Positions 1 to 11,553 of a DNA stretch of 64,000 nt are shown one piece after another. The notes beneath the pieces are model-generated. The model searched no databases. It was not told where the DNA came from and saw only the letters and a program-made list of their open reading frames with translations. The position numbers and the translations under genes were made by a program. Position 1 is the first letter of the stretch; each line of letters begins with the position of its first letter. This DNA is from Zanthoxylum bungeanum (Eukaryota; Streptophyta; Magnoliopsida; Sapindales; Rutaceae). The stretch spans positions 1 to 64,000 of the forward strand of contig SKCR01015037.1 of the NCBI GenBank assembly GCA_019454045.1, written 5' to 3'.

Positions 1-1818
1 TAAGTTATGAAGTAAAGAAAACTATCTAAGGTAATTTCTATTTCATTAAACTACATATATCCAATGTATTAGTCTAATAAATCTTGTGGTCCAATGACGA
101 TCATTGGTCAAATGAGATTTAATCACATCCTGAATACAATATTCATTAAATGGATAATGATATATGGTGTGATCTCATATCAGACCATCCTTTACCATAA
201 GGAACAAGCATCTAATGCTTATGTGATAAAAACTCATAAAGCACTGTTTTAAGTTATTTAGTTAACCGAACATTTTCTTAATGTTTATCTTTTCATTAAT
301 GACACTACTAGTGATATCAAAATATGTAACAATTATTTATAAAGAACAAGTAATTATCCAATAGTCACAAATTCTGATATCAAATATCAAAACAGTTATT
401 AAACATTATTTTAAATAACTAGACAGAAGATCTAGTATCCAATACCTATAGTTGTCGTATTGTGAGAATCAATATTCTTTATACACAACTATACACATCT
501 TTTTTCTTAAGCTTTATAATTTGCATTCAATTATTCATAACAATTATAAATAATTGATTAGCAAACTGTGTCAAACACGTGACTTCTAAAAGTCACTGGA
601 GCCAAGAAACGTCATTATAAGATAAACAAATACCTAATGGGGTTTTCTTAATGCCAGTCAAGAATCTCGAGACATGAACTGATTCGTGTCAATTCTTACT
701 ACACAAGAAACTATTCTTTCTAGATAATAAAATCCTAAAACCAGATATCTATTTAGATTACTAATCATGACTTAGAAACTAAGTCACTAACCATCTTTAT
801 TTTTCAAGAAAATCGAAACAACAGTTCCCGATGGTTTGAACTAATCTAACAATATCTAAGTCTACTGTCATTCTAGACCTATTATAGAAAAACGCAACCA
901 TAAGTAAAGTTAGAAAACATATTCAAATAATATCCATGCAGTGGATTAGAAGTATAATTCTATAAACAATATAGAATAAAGGAAAACAAAAGCAGGAAAT
1001 TTCATAAAATTACACACTGCTTTAGTTATGGATTTTTAACCCAGCAGTGTCTCCCACTACTTTACTTTACGTAATACCGTAATCCCCAACGGAGAACGAG
1101 AATTCAATAATTAAATCGAATTCCATAGTGAGAGTAGGATCCCATGAATATATTTCGACTCGCAGTTTTGGCACAGTCTCTCATACGTATATTCATTAGG
1201 TAGACAACTCATTGTCAATCACTCACCAGTGACTCATAATTTTGGTCATGACCGTTTCTCATTAAGATAGCTTTGGCACGTTCACAAGGAGGCGTATCAA
1301 GGCTTCACTTGCCAATAACAAACTCAAGCTACCGATGTAGTCCTGACAGCTTTGGCACGTTCAGGATTTCCACTTTCACTTGAATTTGTCTAATATCAAT
1401 ATACAACCGGCATGGATAAAATTCTATCAACTACACCCTCACTGCATTGGCACGATCTCGATGCAGCCATAGAAAGTTATCCATAAACCGTATTGAAAAG
1501 ACGGACCAAAAAACATGCATCCAATACACGTTACTTTACAGCCTTATTTTAAACGGGGATATTCCACAAGGAATCTTTGCTCCACATCTAATGCATAATT
1601 TTTAATCTAAATCATTTTCTAAACAACTCAATTCTACCTTAGAAAATATAATTCAATTTAACCATTAAATTTCCGTTACGTTTCTGTTAGCGTAGAATCG
1701 AAAAGTCAAGAAACGTATGGATTACATGCATGTGCGAACATTAAAATTGGATTACATATCATATATCAAGCATGACTAATGTAATGGATGAAGCATCAGA
1801 CCTGCTCTGATTCATTTT
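1..1818 (-). mobile_element. Copia element E: 5' part of internal leader (partial)
   Basis: This is non-coding sequence downstream (minus strand) of a primer-binding site at 1801-1814, so it is read as the untranslated leader of a copia element that runs off the left edge. On the minus strand it carries several GTGCCAAAGCTG-like motifs, some inside short hairpins: 1341-1366 (stem TCCTGA/TCAGGA), 1445-1466 (stem CTGCAT/ATGCAG) and 1157-1178 (stem GACT/AGTC). A purine run, AGTGGGAGACA on the minus strand near 1045-1056, resembles the polypurine tract of the related elements. No credible coding region was found. Confidence 0.6.
1801..1814 (-). promoter_or_regulatory. Primer-binding site of copia element E
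   Basis: On the minus strand, TGAATCAGAGCAGG follows the LTR end ...CCCCAACA after four bases. It is close to the plant copia initiator-tRNA-Met site TGGTATCAGAGC. It fixes the orientation of E: leader to the left, LTR to the right. Confidence 0.65.
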
Positions 1819-3593
1819 TGTTGGGGTTTTGGGCAAAGGGCGCAGCGAAAGCGCGATTCGGGCGAAATCATAATTCTAAAACTTTTAAAATTACCAAACA
1901 AATTATTCAATATTATATATGAATGATTTATTCATATTTCACCTAAACATATTTATTCGATTTCAAATAACAACAAAAATAAGGTAGAAACTTCGTGAAA
2001 CTTTTACAAAAAATGTTTTTCCGCAAAATGACGCAAAACGTATTTTTGACCGAACCGACCACCCAACACTTATGAGGACTGCCCAGGTCAGCCCCAATAG
2101 TGTTAGGGCAGTTCATGGGCTGCCCAAACAGTGACAAATTTACTGTTTGGACAGCCGTCACCCGGTTGGCTCAAAAGTCACCCGGTAACGCCGTTTTTCG
2201 CCGTTTTCGCTTATTTCAACTCTGAAATAATTTCCGGCAATTTTTCCAACACCCAAAACACATTCAATACATTTATATGACATCAATTTCATCAACATAA
2301 ATCCAGATTTTCCATATCTGATCCAGAAACCTAAAATGTCAATTTTTCATGCTTTAATCCAATTTTTTTTTAGATTAATCCAATTAATCAAAACACCAAT
2401 CAAAGTCACCACACATGAACCACCCAAGAATAATTATAGGCATTACAAGAGTGGTCATAACACTCTAGAATGGAAACATATCATCTAATGATCAAATTGG
2501 ACAATAATTACAATAATTCCATCCAAATTAACTTCACACATGCACCATATTTCCAATTCCATCCACCAAAACCAAAAGCCCCAATTTTCAATAAGTAAAG
2601 AAACCCTAGAACTATTCTAGGAACACAAGAACAAGAAAAATAATTTTCTAAACTCAAGAATGATAAAGATTACCTTTAATCTCCAATAACCCTTAAGCTT
2701 TTCTTGTTTTTCACTTCCTTCCTTGGATCATCAAGAAATATATGAGAGCTTTTGGAAGAGGATGTATTCAGCCATGGAGCTTCCATTGGAAGCAAATGAA
2801 AAATTTTTACTTTAAAAATGGAAGTGGCCGACTTAGGAGGGTTCTTTGGTCATTTTAAAAAATTTAATCCAATTAATTATATTAAACTTTATGTTAACCA
2901 ATCATAATTTCACACGTAAAGTTTAATTAAATCATGCCATGTGTTCCAATAATAATTAAACATATTTCATAACATTTATGAAATATATATATTATTTAAC
3001 TATTCAAATATTTAACAATTAAATATCTAAATAATTATTAATATAATTATTATATCTATGTATTTTTATTTACATTAAATAATAAATACATATATTTATA
3101 GCATGTGTCAAAGTCTCATTTGACAAATAATTAATGCGTATCTAATCAAATTTTGTATCAGATATAAATACACAATAATTATTATATGACCAAAATTTCT
3201 TAATGCATGTGTTATCGTTTAACCGATTAAATGATTCAAATTAACTCATTTAATCCGATGAAGTATTATGAATAATCTGTATTATTCATAACGCATTGCG
3301 CAAGTACTCAACGAGTACACTTCATATTGTGAGACTCTCTAAGTTTAGCTTTATCCATCATGAAATCCAATTTCGTGTCCATAATTCACCCACTTATGAA
3401 TTATGACGACCACAGATAATCTCGCTAAACTATGCAAGTCGGGTCATTACATACGTATAATCCCTCTGTCACAGGCTATCCATATTATACCTGGGATATA
3501 GATGAGAACGTCAAATCAGTTCGGTATAATATAGTCGACTTTTCAATTATGATCTCTAAAAAACACTCGGAACTGATTTTTCAAAGTTATACC
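1819..3593 (-). mobile_element. 5' LTR of copia element E, U5-side part
   Basis: The LTR ends (minus strand) CCCCAACA at 1819 next to the PBS. It is interrupted at 3593 by element A and resumes at 16474, giving about 2.5 kb once A is removed. The open frames here are short and unlike any family I know. Perfect hairpins occur, for example one with an 11 bp stem near 3266-3293 (TTATGAATAAT, loop CTGT). The last five bases, ATACC (3589-3593), are the left target-site duplication of A. Confidence 0.65.
3589..3593. repeat. Target-site duplication of element A, left copy (ATACC)
   Basis: ATACC directly precedes LTR1 of element A and recurs directly after its third LTR at 16469-16473. A 5 bp duplication is normal for Ty1/copia integration. 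It shows that the whole three-LTR array occupies one insertion site. Confidence 0.85.
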
Positions 3594-4648
3594 TGTTGGA
3601 TAATTATGACCCATAGCGTCACTATTTGTACAGATCATGGTGTTGTTGTACAAATTAACTATGTGACAAAGGAGATTACACTCTTATCATTTGTGATTAG
3701 ATCACCTTAGATGTATAAATGATGAGAGGTCCCTATGATTTGTTCCTGGACGGAGAATGATATGAGACAGTATCAGTTCACGTAGGATAAATCATTAAAT
3801 ATCCCTAGTCAGAGTATTATTGAGATTGGACATCGAAAAATACGTAAAAGACTAGTATTGCACTTGTGCGCGTTGTGAGGGCATAACATCATAGTTCTCA
3901 TATATTTGGGTATTGGATACTCATGCAAGTGTAATAAGAGGTTGTGTTTCACCGATGGTACGGGAAACAGCTTCGCTCTGGATAGACCCCCTCGGAATCC
4001 CATTGGTAGTATGACTATGTGTCTATGGGAGTCCGACATCAGGGTAGGTGTATTTGGTCTTAACTTGAGACTTGCACCGCTAATGCTTACGACAATCGAT
4101 ATACTTGAGTTGAGGTCGTCCAGGGGTGTAACAGGTCCTGTGTACGCCGATACTGGGTATATTGAGAATCGTAGAGTATTGGGTGTGATGTCAAGACGGA
4201 AGTATCACTCCAGTCATAGTGGAGATGATGTCACGTAGGATACGGTATTAGTGCTCTTAAGTGCTGCGCGACCATCGGGATATTATGACTAGGTCATATA
4301 TATCCGATTATAGAGACTAGTTGCCAGGCATCCGACAAGTGCTTCGTACGGGGCAGACACAACTCCAGCCCCAGGCCTAGCACGTGACAGTCCGATACTG
4401 GATCGATATGCATGATACGATGTATACTACGCCTGATACATATCATATATTCCTGTAAGGATATTTCCGGAGAATTGGGTAGGCATGGCGCTTTGCTAGA
4501 AGCCAACCTTGTCTCGTGAATCGGTAAAACGCAGTACTTGGTACGTACGTGTTCGGATAGTCCGACGACCGTATTTGCTGCCAACATATCTGGGGATCTC
4601 ATGGGTCGCTTCCCAATGATTCACCGATGACGTATGACTCGCACATTT

Positions 4649-4950
4649 ATTAATCTGGGATTAATTTGTTGAGAGAGAAAATTAATCTGGGATTAATAAC
4701 AGAGATATTTTATCTAGGATAAAATATCGTCTAAAGAGAGAAAACGATTAATTTGGAATTAATTGATATAGTTAATATATTCGATATATTAAACGAAATT
4801 AGATTTCGACGTGGAATTGAAATTGGATTTTGATTCGGGCGAACGAATTAATTTAGAATTAATTCGTTAGCGATGTGAATAGTGGATTCGCTAGGCGTAA
4901 TCATTTAATTACGACGCAACAGACATTTGCTAATTAGGAATTAGCGAACC
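4649..4950 (+). repeat. Train of perfect short-loop hairpins in LTR1
   Basis: Successive palindromes have different stems but a 3-base loop, mostly TGG or TAG. Examples: ATTAATC-TGG-GATTAAT (4649-4665 and 4681-4697); an 11 bp stem closed by TAG (4704-4728); ATTAATT-TGG-AATTAAT (4747-4763); a 9 bp stem closed by TCG (4772-4792); CGAAAT-TAG-ATTTCG (4794-4808); and an 11 bp stem closed by TAG (4843-4867). The same block is present in LTR2, LTR3 and, diverged, in the LTRs of B, C and D. Confidence 0.8.
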
Positions 4951-5019
4951 CAAGCCTGAGTGTGATTGCGAGCGTATTCGTATTTTGAATTCGAGTGCGG
5001 CAACACAAGTCACATCAAG

Positions 5020-5060
5020 CGTCAAATCATTCGTCACATCAAGCGTCAAATCAAACGTCA
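5020..5060 (+). promoter_or_regulatory. Four TGACG motifs at 12 bp spacing (as-1-like) in LTR1
   Basis: CGTCA, the reverse complement of TGACG, starts at 5020, 5032, 5044 and 5056, so the spacing is exactly 12 bp. The as-1 element bound by TGA-type bZIP factors has two TGACG motifs with that spacing. LTR2 keeps all four (12982-13022), LTR3 keeps three (15972-16000), and B keeps two plus a TGACT at the same spacing (25565-25593). Regulatory function is inferred. Confidence 0.55.
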
Positions 5061-5674
5061 CTTTGAGTGATGTGACATTTGATTGATTGATGTGATTGAT
5101 TGATTGAAAGACAACTTGACACTTTGAGTGATGTGAGTTGTTGGAATAGTGTTAGTGGTTGGAAAGTTTTGTATTTGACTTTTGAAAGCCAAATAAAATG
5201 TAATTACCCTTATTATATTTTGGAAAATATATAAGGTAAATGCTTTACATTTTAAAACAATCTAATACACATTTTCTCCTCTCTTTTTCTCTTTCTCAAT
5301 TCACGCCCAAGGGGCAGTGAATAAGCTCACTGGTTTCTTCATTTTGCCGTGAGCTTTAGGGAAGCAATGTGCCTTGATTTTGTGGCAAAATCGAGTAGAG
5401 CTAGCACTCCGAGAGACTTGCGAAGGTGATAGGGAAACTTACCCACGAGCCGGGAATCAAACGACGAAGATTCGAAGCTCAAATTGTTGATTCAAAACTG
5501 AAAAACGTGGGCAGTGGACTGCATGCAGTGAGCGCCACTTTGGAGGAGCAAAATCGTTTTGTTCTTCACCAAATCGTCTCAACCGATCAATGTAAGTATT
5601 CCGCAACTTCTTTGATATGTATTCACACTTCTTCATGCTTGTTTATGATCTTGGGACCTAGAATAAAACCAACA

Positions 5675-5692
5675 ATGGCATCAAGAGCCTAG
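5675..5692 (+). promoter_or_regulatory. Primer-binding site of element A
   Basis: ATGGCATCAAGAGCCTAG follows LTR1 directly. It resembles the copia tRNA-Met site TGGTATCAGAGC with a substitution and an inserted base. The same site follows LTR2 at about 13636. Confidence 0.7.
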
Positions 5693-8190
5693 GTTCAAGC
5701 ATGAAACTTTTAGGGTTAAAATTTGGGTAAACTTGTTTTGAGCATGATTTGAATGAATTGAATGGTTGAGTATGCTTATAACATGTTTAATTAAGGATTG
5801 ATTGGATCAATTTAATGAAATAATGATTGGATCAATTTTCCCCAATTTTTGGAGCTTGGCCGAATGTATAGTGAATTTGGAATTCTTGGAATTTTTTGAT
5901 TTTGATTCATTGGATGAGTTAGAATCATGTAGGATGATGTTAATTTGAAATTAATTGGATTGAATTTTGAATTGAACAAAATCCCCAAAATGCTTATGTT
6001 GGCCGAATTCAATAATGCCCTAAATATCTTGGATTTTTTGATTTTTGATAATTGGATGTGTTGGAAATCATTCGGGATGATGATTTAATGTTAATTTGGA
6101 TTTGATTGGATTGAATTCGGATTTGGAAAAAATGCATCCCTTGGCCGAGACTTTAAGCATGGTTAATGGGTTTGATTTTTCATTAATATGTTGGACATGT
6201 GATGATGATGCTGAACATGATTAATTGGACTAATTTGATGCTTTGGAAATATTGATTTAGGTGATTAATCATGATATACACTTTAGGTAATTAAATTGGA
6301 AATTTGGAACTTGATAATTTAATTATTTGGGCCTTAAAATTGGATTTGGGCTTTTAATGTTGTAAATGGGCTTAATGGGCTTTGTTATACAAAGTTGGGT
6401 TTATGCAAGTTGGATTGGATCCAATTGGGCCTAAAACTGCTTCCATAAAGCCCAATTGCGACTTAATGAACCTTAAAGTTTAATTGGGCCTAATGGGCCT
6501 AAATTGATTTATGGGCTTATGGGGTAATTCCCGGATTGGATTTTGGTTATTCGGTTTGATCCGAGTTGACCAAAGTCCACGCCTTAAGAAATCAATTAAA
6601 AGCCCATTGGACTTTAATTGAATTGACGTGGACGTTAATCGGTATTTGAGACGCGTTACGATTAAATTTGGAATTTAAGTCGTAAAAGGTTTATTAATAA
6701 AGTGTAATATTTAATTTGGAGTTAAATAGTCAATTAGTATTAAATACATATTAAATTGGATTTAATGTTGTAGTTTAATTTAATTCGAGAATTCGTACTT
6801 TGAGTACTTATTCGCAAAAACGAGTTTGACTCGCGCAAAATCAAATCGTTGTTTGAACATTGGATGATCACTAATTATCGGATTAATTAATTTGATTAGA
6901 TTGATTGATAACATGCTTGTGTGAATACATGGTTGTGATGAATGAATAATGTATATCGGATGGATATTAGTCGGATGGGGGCAATTTTGGAAATTGTTGT
7001 AATAAATTTGATTTATTAAATTGGACCTGCGTGTCCAGCCTTATCACCTCTATTCTCTTTGTATTCTCTTCTCACCTATTCCCTTCAATGTAAATGAGGT
7101 TTCTTTAGAAGTGTAGTGTAACGGGTAGAAGTAATATAAGTGCTAGCTTGAGAGAGAAAGGGATAGATTTGATCTAGGATCAATGTGTTAAGTATCCATC
7201 CGCATATCATTATTATTTATTTTCATACGCGCTTTATTATGTGTTTAGAATGCATGTTTAAGGGTGTATGATGATGAGACCTTAACAAAGATAATAAATT
7301 GGTAGCCAATTTGCACGCGAAAAACCCTCGCTCAATATCATGCGTTTTTCCTTCCATTGAGTGATTCTTACTCAAGATCCGAGACTGTATTGGGTTGTTG
7401 GCCAAAGTCAAGCCCTTTGTCCGTCGAAGATGTGTTTGAATCATGAGAGTTTTGTTCCATATCGGTGTCTTATCCAAGTTGTGGTTTGTTGGCCAAAGTC
7501 AAGACCACTTCTTGTCACTCGACATTGATTACGAAGCTTTCCATGGTCAATGGGTCGCGCTTGACTAGAATCATTAAGTTTGTTGTGCCAAAGCCAAGGC
7601 TTAATGATTTAGAGGAAAAAGGTTAGGTAATACATTGGATGTATTGGCATATATATAAGATATATTTTAGGATTTGGATATCCGCCTACTGGATCTAGGA
7701 ATTGGATTGGATCCAATTGATCTTAGAGATCTACCTAGTTAATTATCATACAATTTGTTGGCCAAAGTCAAGATTGTGTGATATTTAACGGGATCCTAGC
7801 CCACTAGGAAACACGGTTTCCCGAGTACTCGACAGAGGGTTAGAGGCTCGCCGAAAAATAATGGGAGGCAAGAATTGAATTTGCAATATTCGTTCAATTA
7901 CTCGCCATACGCGCTCTCAACAAATATCACTCGTCAAATAAATTAAAATATTAGTTGGACTAATATTTAATGTTGTTTTAATTAATATAGTTGGACTATA
8001 TTCAAACAATTCAATAAATAGTTGATTTTATAATTGGATTATAGTAATCAATAAAATTGAATTAATATTATATTGATTAATAATTGGATTATTGTAATCA
8101 TTATAATAAATAGTACCTGAAATAATTGATTAAATAGTTGGACTATTGAATCAAAATATATTGAAAGATTGACATTTAAAACATAATCCT
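5693..8190 (+). mobile_element. Long untranslated leader of element A
   Basis: About 2.5 kb between the PBS and the first gag-like remnants, with no credible reading frame. It is AT-rich and strongly structured: TGG-triloop hairpins near 6660-6770, four larger hairpins with a common loop at 7388-7782, and five more TGG-triloop hairpins between 7940 and 8170. A purine run ATGGGAGGC (near 7861) resembles the 3' polypurine tract. The leaders of C, B and D have the same order. Confidence 0.7.
7388..7782 (+). other. Array of four leader hairpins sharing one loop, element A
   Basis: H1 has loop 7395-7412 and stem GGG/CCC. H2 spans 7475-7514, with GTGGT/ACCAC, a 2x2 T·T internal loop, then CAAG/CTTG. 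H3 spans 7569-7609, a perfect 10 bp stem AATCATTAAG/CTTAATGATT. H4 spans 7745-7782, a 10 bp stem with one G·U pair. H1, H2 and H4 share the 18-base loop TTGTTGGCCAAAGTCAAG; H3 has a variant with GTGCCAAAGCCAAG. The loop contains the palindrome TTGGCCAA. Stems change in a compensatory way in B, C and D. Confidence 0.75.
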
Positions 8191-8199
8191 TGGGAAAAA

Positions 8200-11100
8200 T
8201 GTATTTAAATGGTTTAATTTTCATATTGGGAATTATTTCAGGATGGTCCTGGAAATAAATAATAAGTTACTTTATTTGATAAAATAACTTATTATGCCTA
8301 AGCCCGAGAATTAAGCAATAGTAGAGCATGATCTTTGGAAGTTTCATGTAATGATAACTTAAAGTGCTTAATCCGATATACTTGTCATAAATCTATGTTT
8401 AGATTTAAGAAGTATTAAAATTGCAATTAATAATTCTTGGAGAATTAATGACAAATCTCAAGGAGATAAAGTCAAACTTTGCAATTAGGCTAGTAGCGCA
8501 AGGCGCACTTTACTTCGATATTTTAGAAACCCAAGGCTTGGCCAAAGGCTTCTGAAATGTTGAAAGGGTAAAGGCAAAATCATTATATCTTCTGGGAAGA
8601 TAAATGACATATCCTAAAGTAACTGCCGTTTGGATATGGCAGACACGAAGGAATTAAAGAAAGGGCAAGGCTCTGACTTTAACAATGTTTGTCAAAATTA
8701 TGTCCTTACTAGTATTGAAATTGGATTTTATACTTAGTGCTTTACAAAAATATATGTATTGATGTTCAGAATCTGCTGTGAGTAGGATACTGACTTCAAG
8801 CTCAGATTCATCTGCGAATCGGAAATGGGACGAAAGTCGCTGTTTCGACCGTAGATACCTAAGTTTAGAAACTACTACCTTCGGTGTGTACCTATATTAG
8901 GAACTGTTATAATGTAACTAGTTTGATTAGAAACATTATCTCTATATCAGTGTTTTAATCCGTTGCGGATAAACCTTTATATTCTAGAACACTAAAGTGT
9001 TTCATTATATAAAGATGATATTAAGATAAACACATTAGATGTGAATAACAGTATTTATATTTTGAATATAAGTAAAATCTCAAACATATAAAATGACAAA
9101 TAAATAGCTCATACTGATTTGATCAGAAGAGACTTATTTGTGGCATTTTTGTCTAGGACACAATTGAACAAGAGTCGTATATCCACACTTTTGAAGAGTG
9201 GGTACGAGGACTGATTTGACTATTCAAATAAAGTCTACGAATCTAGTTTATAAGGTAAAGTACCTAAAACACTATTTACTTGGTAAAAGTGAAAGTGCCA
9301 CCGATCTGTTAGCCCTATTCATAGTGAAGTAAGTGGACCCATATCTAGCTAGGCTAGATGTGGATATGAATATTTCGTGACCTTAACGGATGTGGCATCA
9401 CGTTATGGTTATATGTTTCTTTTAAAGAACACAAATCGGAAACTTTTAGAGTTTCGACACTAAATAGACAGACAGATCGACTAAAGTATTAAACCGTCAC
9501 GGTAAGACCGTAATGGAAAAACACTTAAGCAATAAGTTTAACTTATACTTGAAAGAGTACAGTATTCTTTCAAATGAGGACTCCTCCCGGAACATATCAA
9601 ATGACGGTGTGTCCGAACGGAGAAACCGATTTTGTTGGACATGATAAGGTTTATCATGAGTCGCTCTGAGCTACCATTTCCTTCAACGGATATGCATTAA
9701 CAGTGCAAAACTTATTTAGAATAAGGTTCCATAAAAATGTTTGACAGAATTCATATTAATATGAACGGGAAAGAAACAGGGTTTCACAATCCTGAAGATT
9801 TGGGAATGCAAGGCATACGTTTGGATGATACCAAACTAGAACCCAAATTGGATAAGTGCCAATTATAGGTTATCCTAGGGGACCATAAGTATATACTTAT
9901 ATATCTCACAAGAGAACAATGTGATTGTTGCTCGCCATGCGGTTTTCCTAAGAGGAATACCGATATGCAGTGGTAAGTGGGAGGACAGTAAAACTCGATG
10001 AAAATCGAGTAATACTGTTCAAGGCACGAAGTCCGTAATGGACACAAATAGTTCATCAAGGATGAAACTATACCATTAATCTTCGAATACACAAGAACCT
10101 CGTAGATCGGAGAGAATCAGAAAACAACCTGGGGTATGGGTTTCTGATGTCACCTCATAAAGTTGTCAATCTTGTTGAGGTATACCAACCGACTACGTTT
10201 GAAAAAGTGATACAAGGTATCGACTCCCTTTATGGCAAAGTGCCATGAGTCCGAAATGGATTCCATGTATAACAACTATGTTTGGACACTAGTTGATGTA
10301 CCGTAAGGAATTATGCCTATTGGTACTGTAAAGTCTTCAAGGAAACATACATGGATGGCAACATACCAACGTACTTAGCTAGGCTTGTAGCGAAAGGTAT
10401 CATTATCAACATTGTGTTGATTATGGTTCAACCTTTTACTGGTTGCCATGGTAAATCCATTTGGATAATGCTTGTTGAAGCTGCACGTTTCATTTATGAA
10501 ATGTGTCAGTTAAAGATCAAAATCGCTTTCCTTAAAGGAAACCTTTTGGAGGATGTTTATAACATCCTGACGATTTTGTCGTACTAAAACCAGCAAACAA
10601 GGTTTGCGGGTTATTCGATCCATGTTTGGATTGAAGCAAGCATAAGGTTCTTGGAACTGACGTTTTGATGTAATCATAATGGTGTATGATTTGATTCAAA
10701 ACGAAATAATTCTTGTGTATATAAGGAGGTTAGTGGGAGCGCACTGACAGTGAATGTCCTTAAAATAATGATAATATATGTCATTTCTTGGAAATGATAT
10801 TCCCATAAAACAATCGGCGAAAGCTTGGCTTTCGAGATATTCTCTGAAGAATTCTTAGGGAACAACCTTTATTCAAGGAATAAAGATCTACTGGGATAGA
10901 TTAAGTTGTTAAAACTCTCGAGAACTCGTACATTGAAAATGTACGTGACCTGGTCTCATACGCTTTGAGCATATGGATTCACAAACAGGCCAATCCGAGT
11001 GATAGTCACTGGATTGAAGTTAAGAACATCCGTTAGTATCTTAGAGAACTAAGGATGCTGTCTTAATCTGTGGAGATGGAGAACTTGAAGTGACTGGGAT

Positions 11101-11538
11101 CACTGTAGCAAGTTTCCAAACAGATAAAGACGACTTGAGTCGCAAACGGTACTATAAAGTTTGAATAACGGAACAGTGAGCTGGAAATCTTCCAAGCAAG
11201 ATACTGTTACCGAATAAACAACAAATGCGGATTATTGCTGTAGCTGAAGCAACAATAGAAGCCATTTGGGTCGATAATAAATCTAATTAGATTAGATATA
11301 GTTCTGTTAGCGGCTGAGCTAGGCGTCAGCACAGGCTAAAGAATTAATGGTCTCATCAACGATCCAGATATATACTTCGATATTCATCTGATTCGTTCGG
11401 ATCATACATCGTGGCGATGGGATGATCGAATAAATTGCATCAGACGATAATCATGCAATCCGCTGACGAAAGCTTTTCTCAGCAGTTTGAGCCAACCGTA
11501 CATAGTTCGGGTGTAAGACACTCGAGTGACTGGCTATA
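8200..11538 (+). pseudogene. Degenerate copia gag-pol of element A
   Basis: Remnants follow the copia order: nucleocapsid-like tract near 8590-8700, GAG-pre-integrase and integrase core near 9120-9660, reverse transcriptase near 10240-10780, and RNase H near 11030-11520. Recognisable pieces in broken frames include a GNLLEDVY-like reverse-transcriptase motif near 10540. Stops and frameshifts occur throughout, so no functional protein can be made. Several lesions are shared with element C: a 4 bp deletion after GATGTTTA in the RT, a replaced stretch around the catalytic YVDD region, and a ~0.2 kb deletion before RNase H. Confidence 0.8.
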
Positions 11539-11553
11539 GGCCAAGTGGGAGAT
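11539..11553 (+). promoter_or_regulatory. Polypurine tract of element A
   Basis: GGCCAAGTGGGAGAT lies directly before LTR2 (TGTTGG at 11554). The same tract borders the 3' LTRs of B and C, and a slightly changed one (GTGGGATAT) borders that of D. It primes plus-strand DNA synthesis in LTR elements. Confidence 0.8.

Larger units (their letters stand above)
3594..5674 (+). repeat. LTR1 of element A
   Basis: The LTR starts TGTTGG and ends CCAACA, with a PBS directly after it. It is about 2.08 kb, long for copia. It contains a train of perfect short-loop hairpins (4649-4950), four CGTCA (TGACG) motifs at 12 bp spacing (5020-5060), and an open sense frame (3906-4238) that recurs in the other LTRs of the group. 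The U5 side has a pyrimidine-rich stretch near 5276-5300. Confidence 0.9.

Noticed and set aside
1010..1060. 3' LTR border of a minus-strand copia element (purine run followed by TGCTGG)
   Set aside because: The PBS at 1801-1814 shows this stretch lies in the leader of E, and the same purine run occurs in the leaders of A-D.
4294..4602. Minus-strand frame of 102 codons (MRSPDMLAANTVV...) repeated at 12255-12563 and 15245-15553
   Set aside because: It is antisense to the LTR, present only because the three LTRs are copies, and shows no family resemblance. I treat it as a chance open frame.
10351..10587. Independent gene for a 78-residue protein
   Set aside because: It is a short open piece of the decayed reverse transcriptase of element A.
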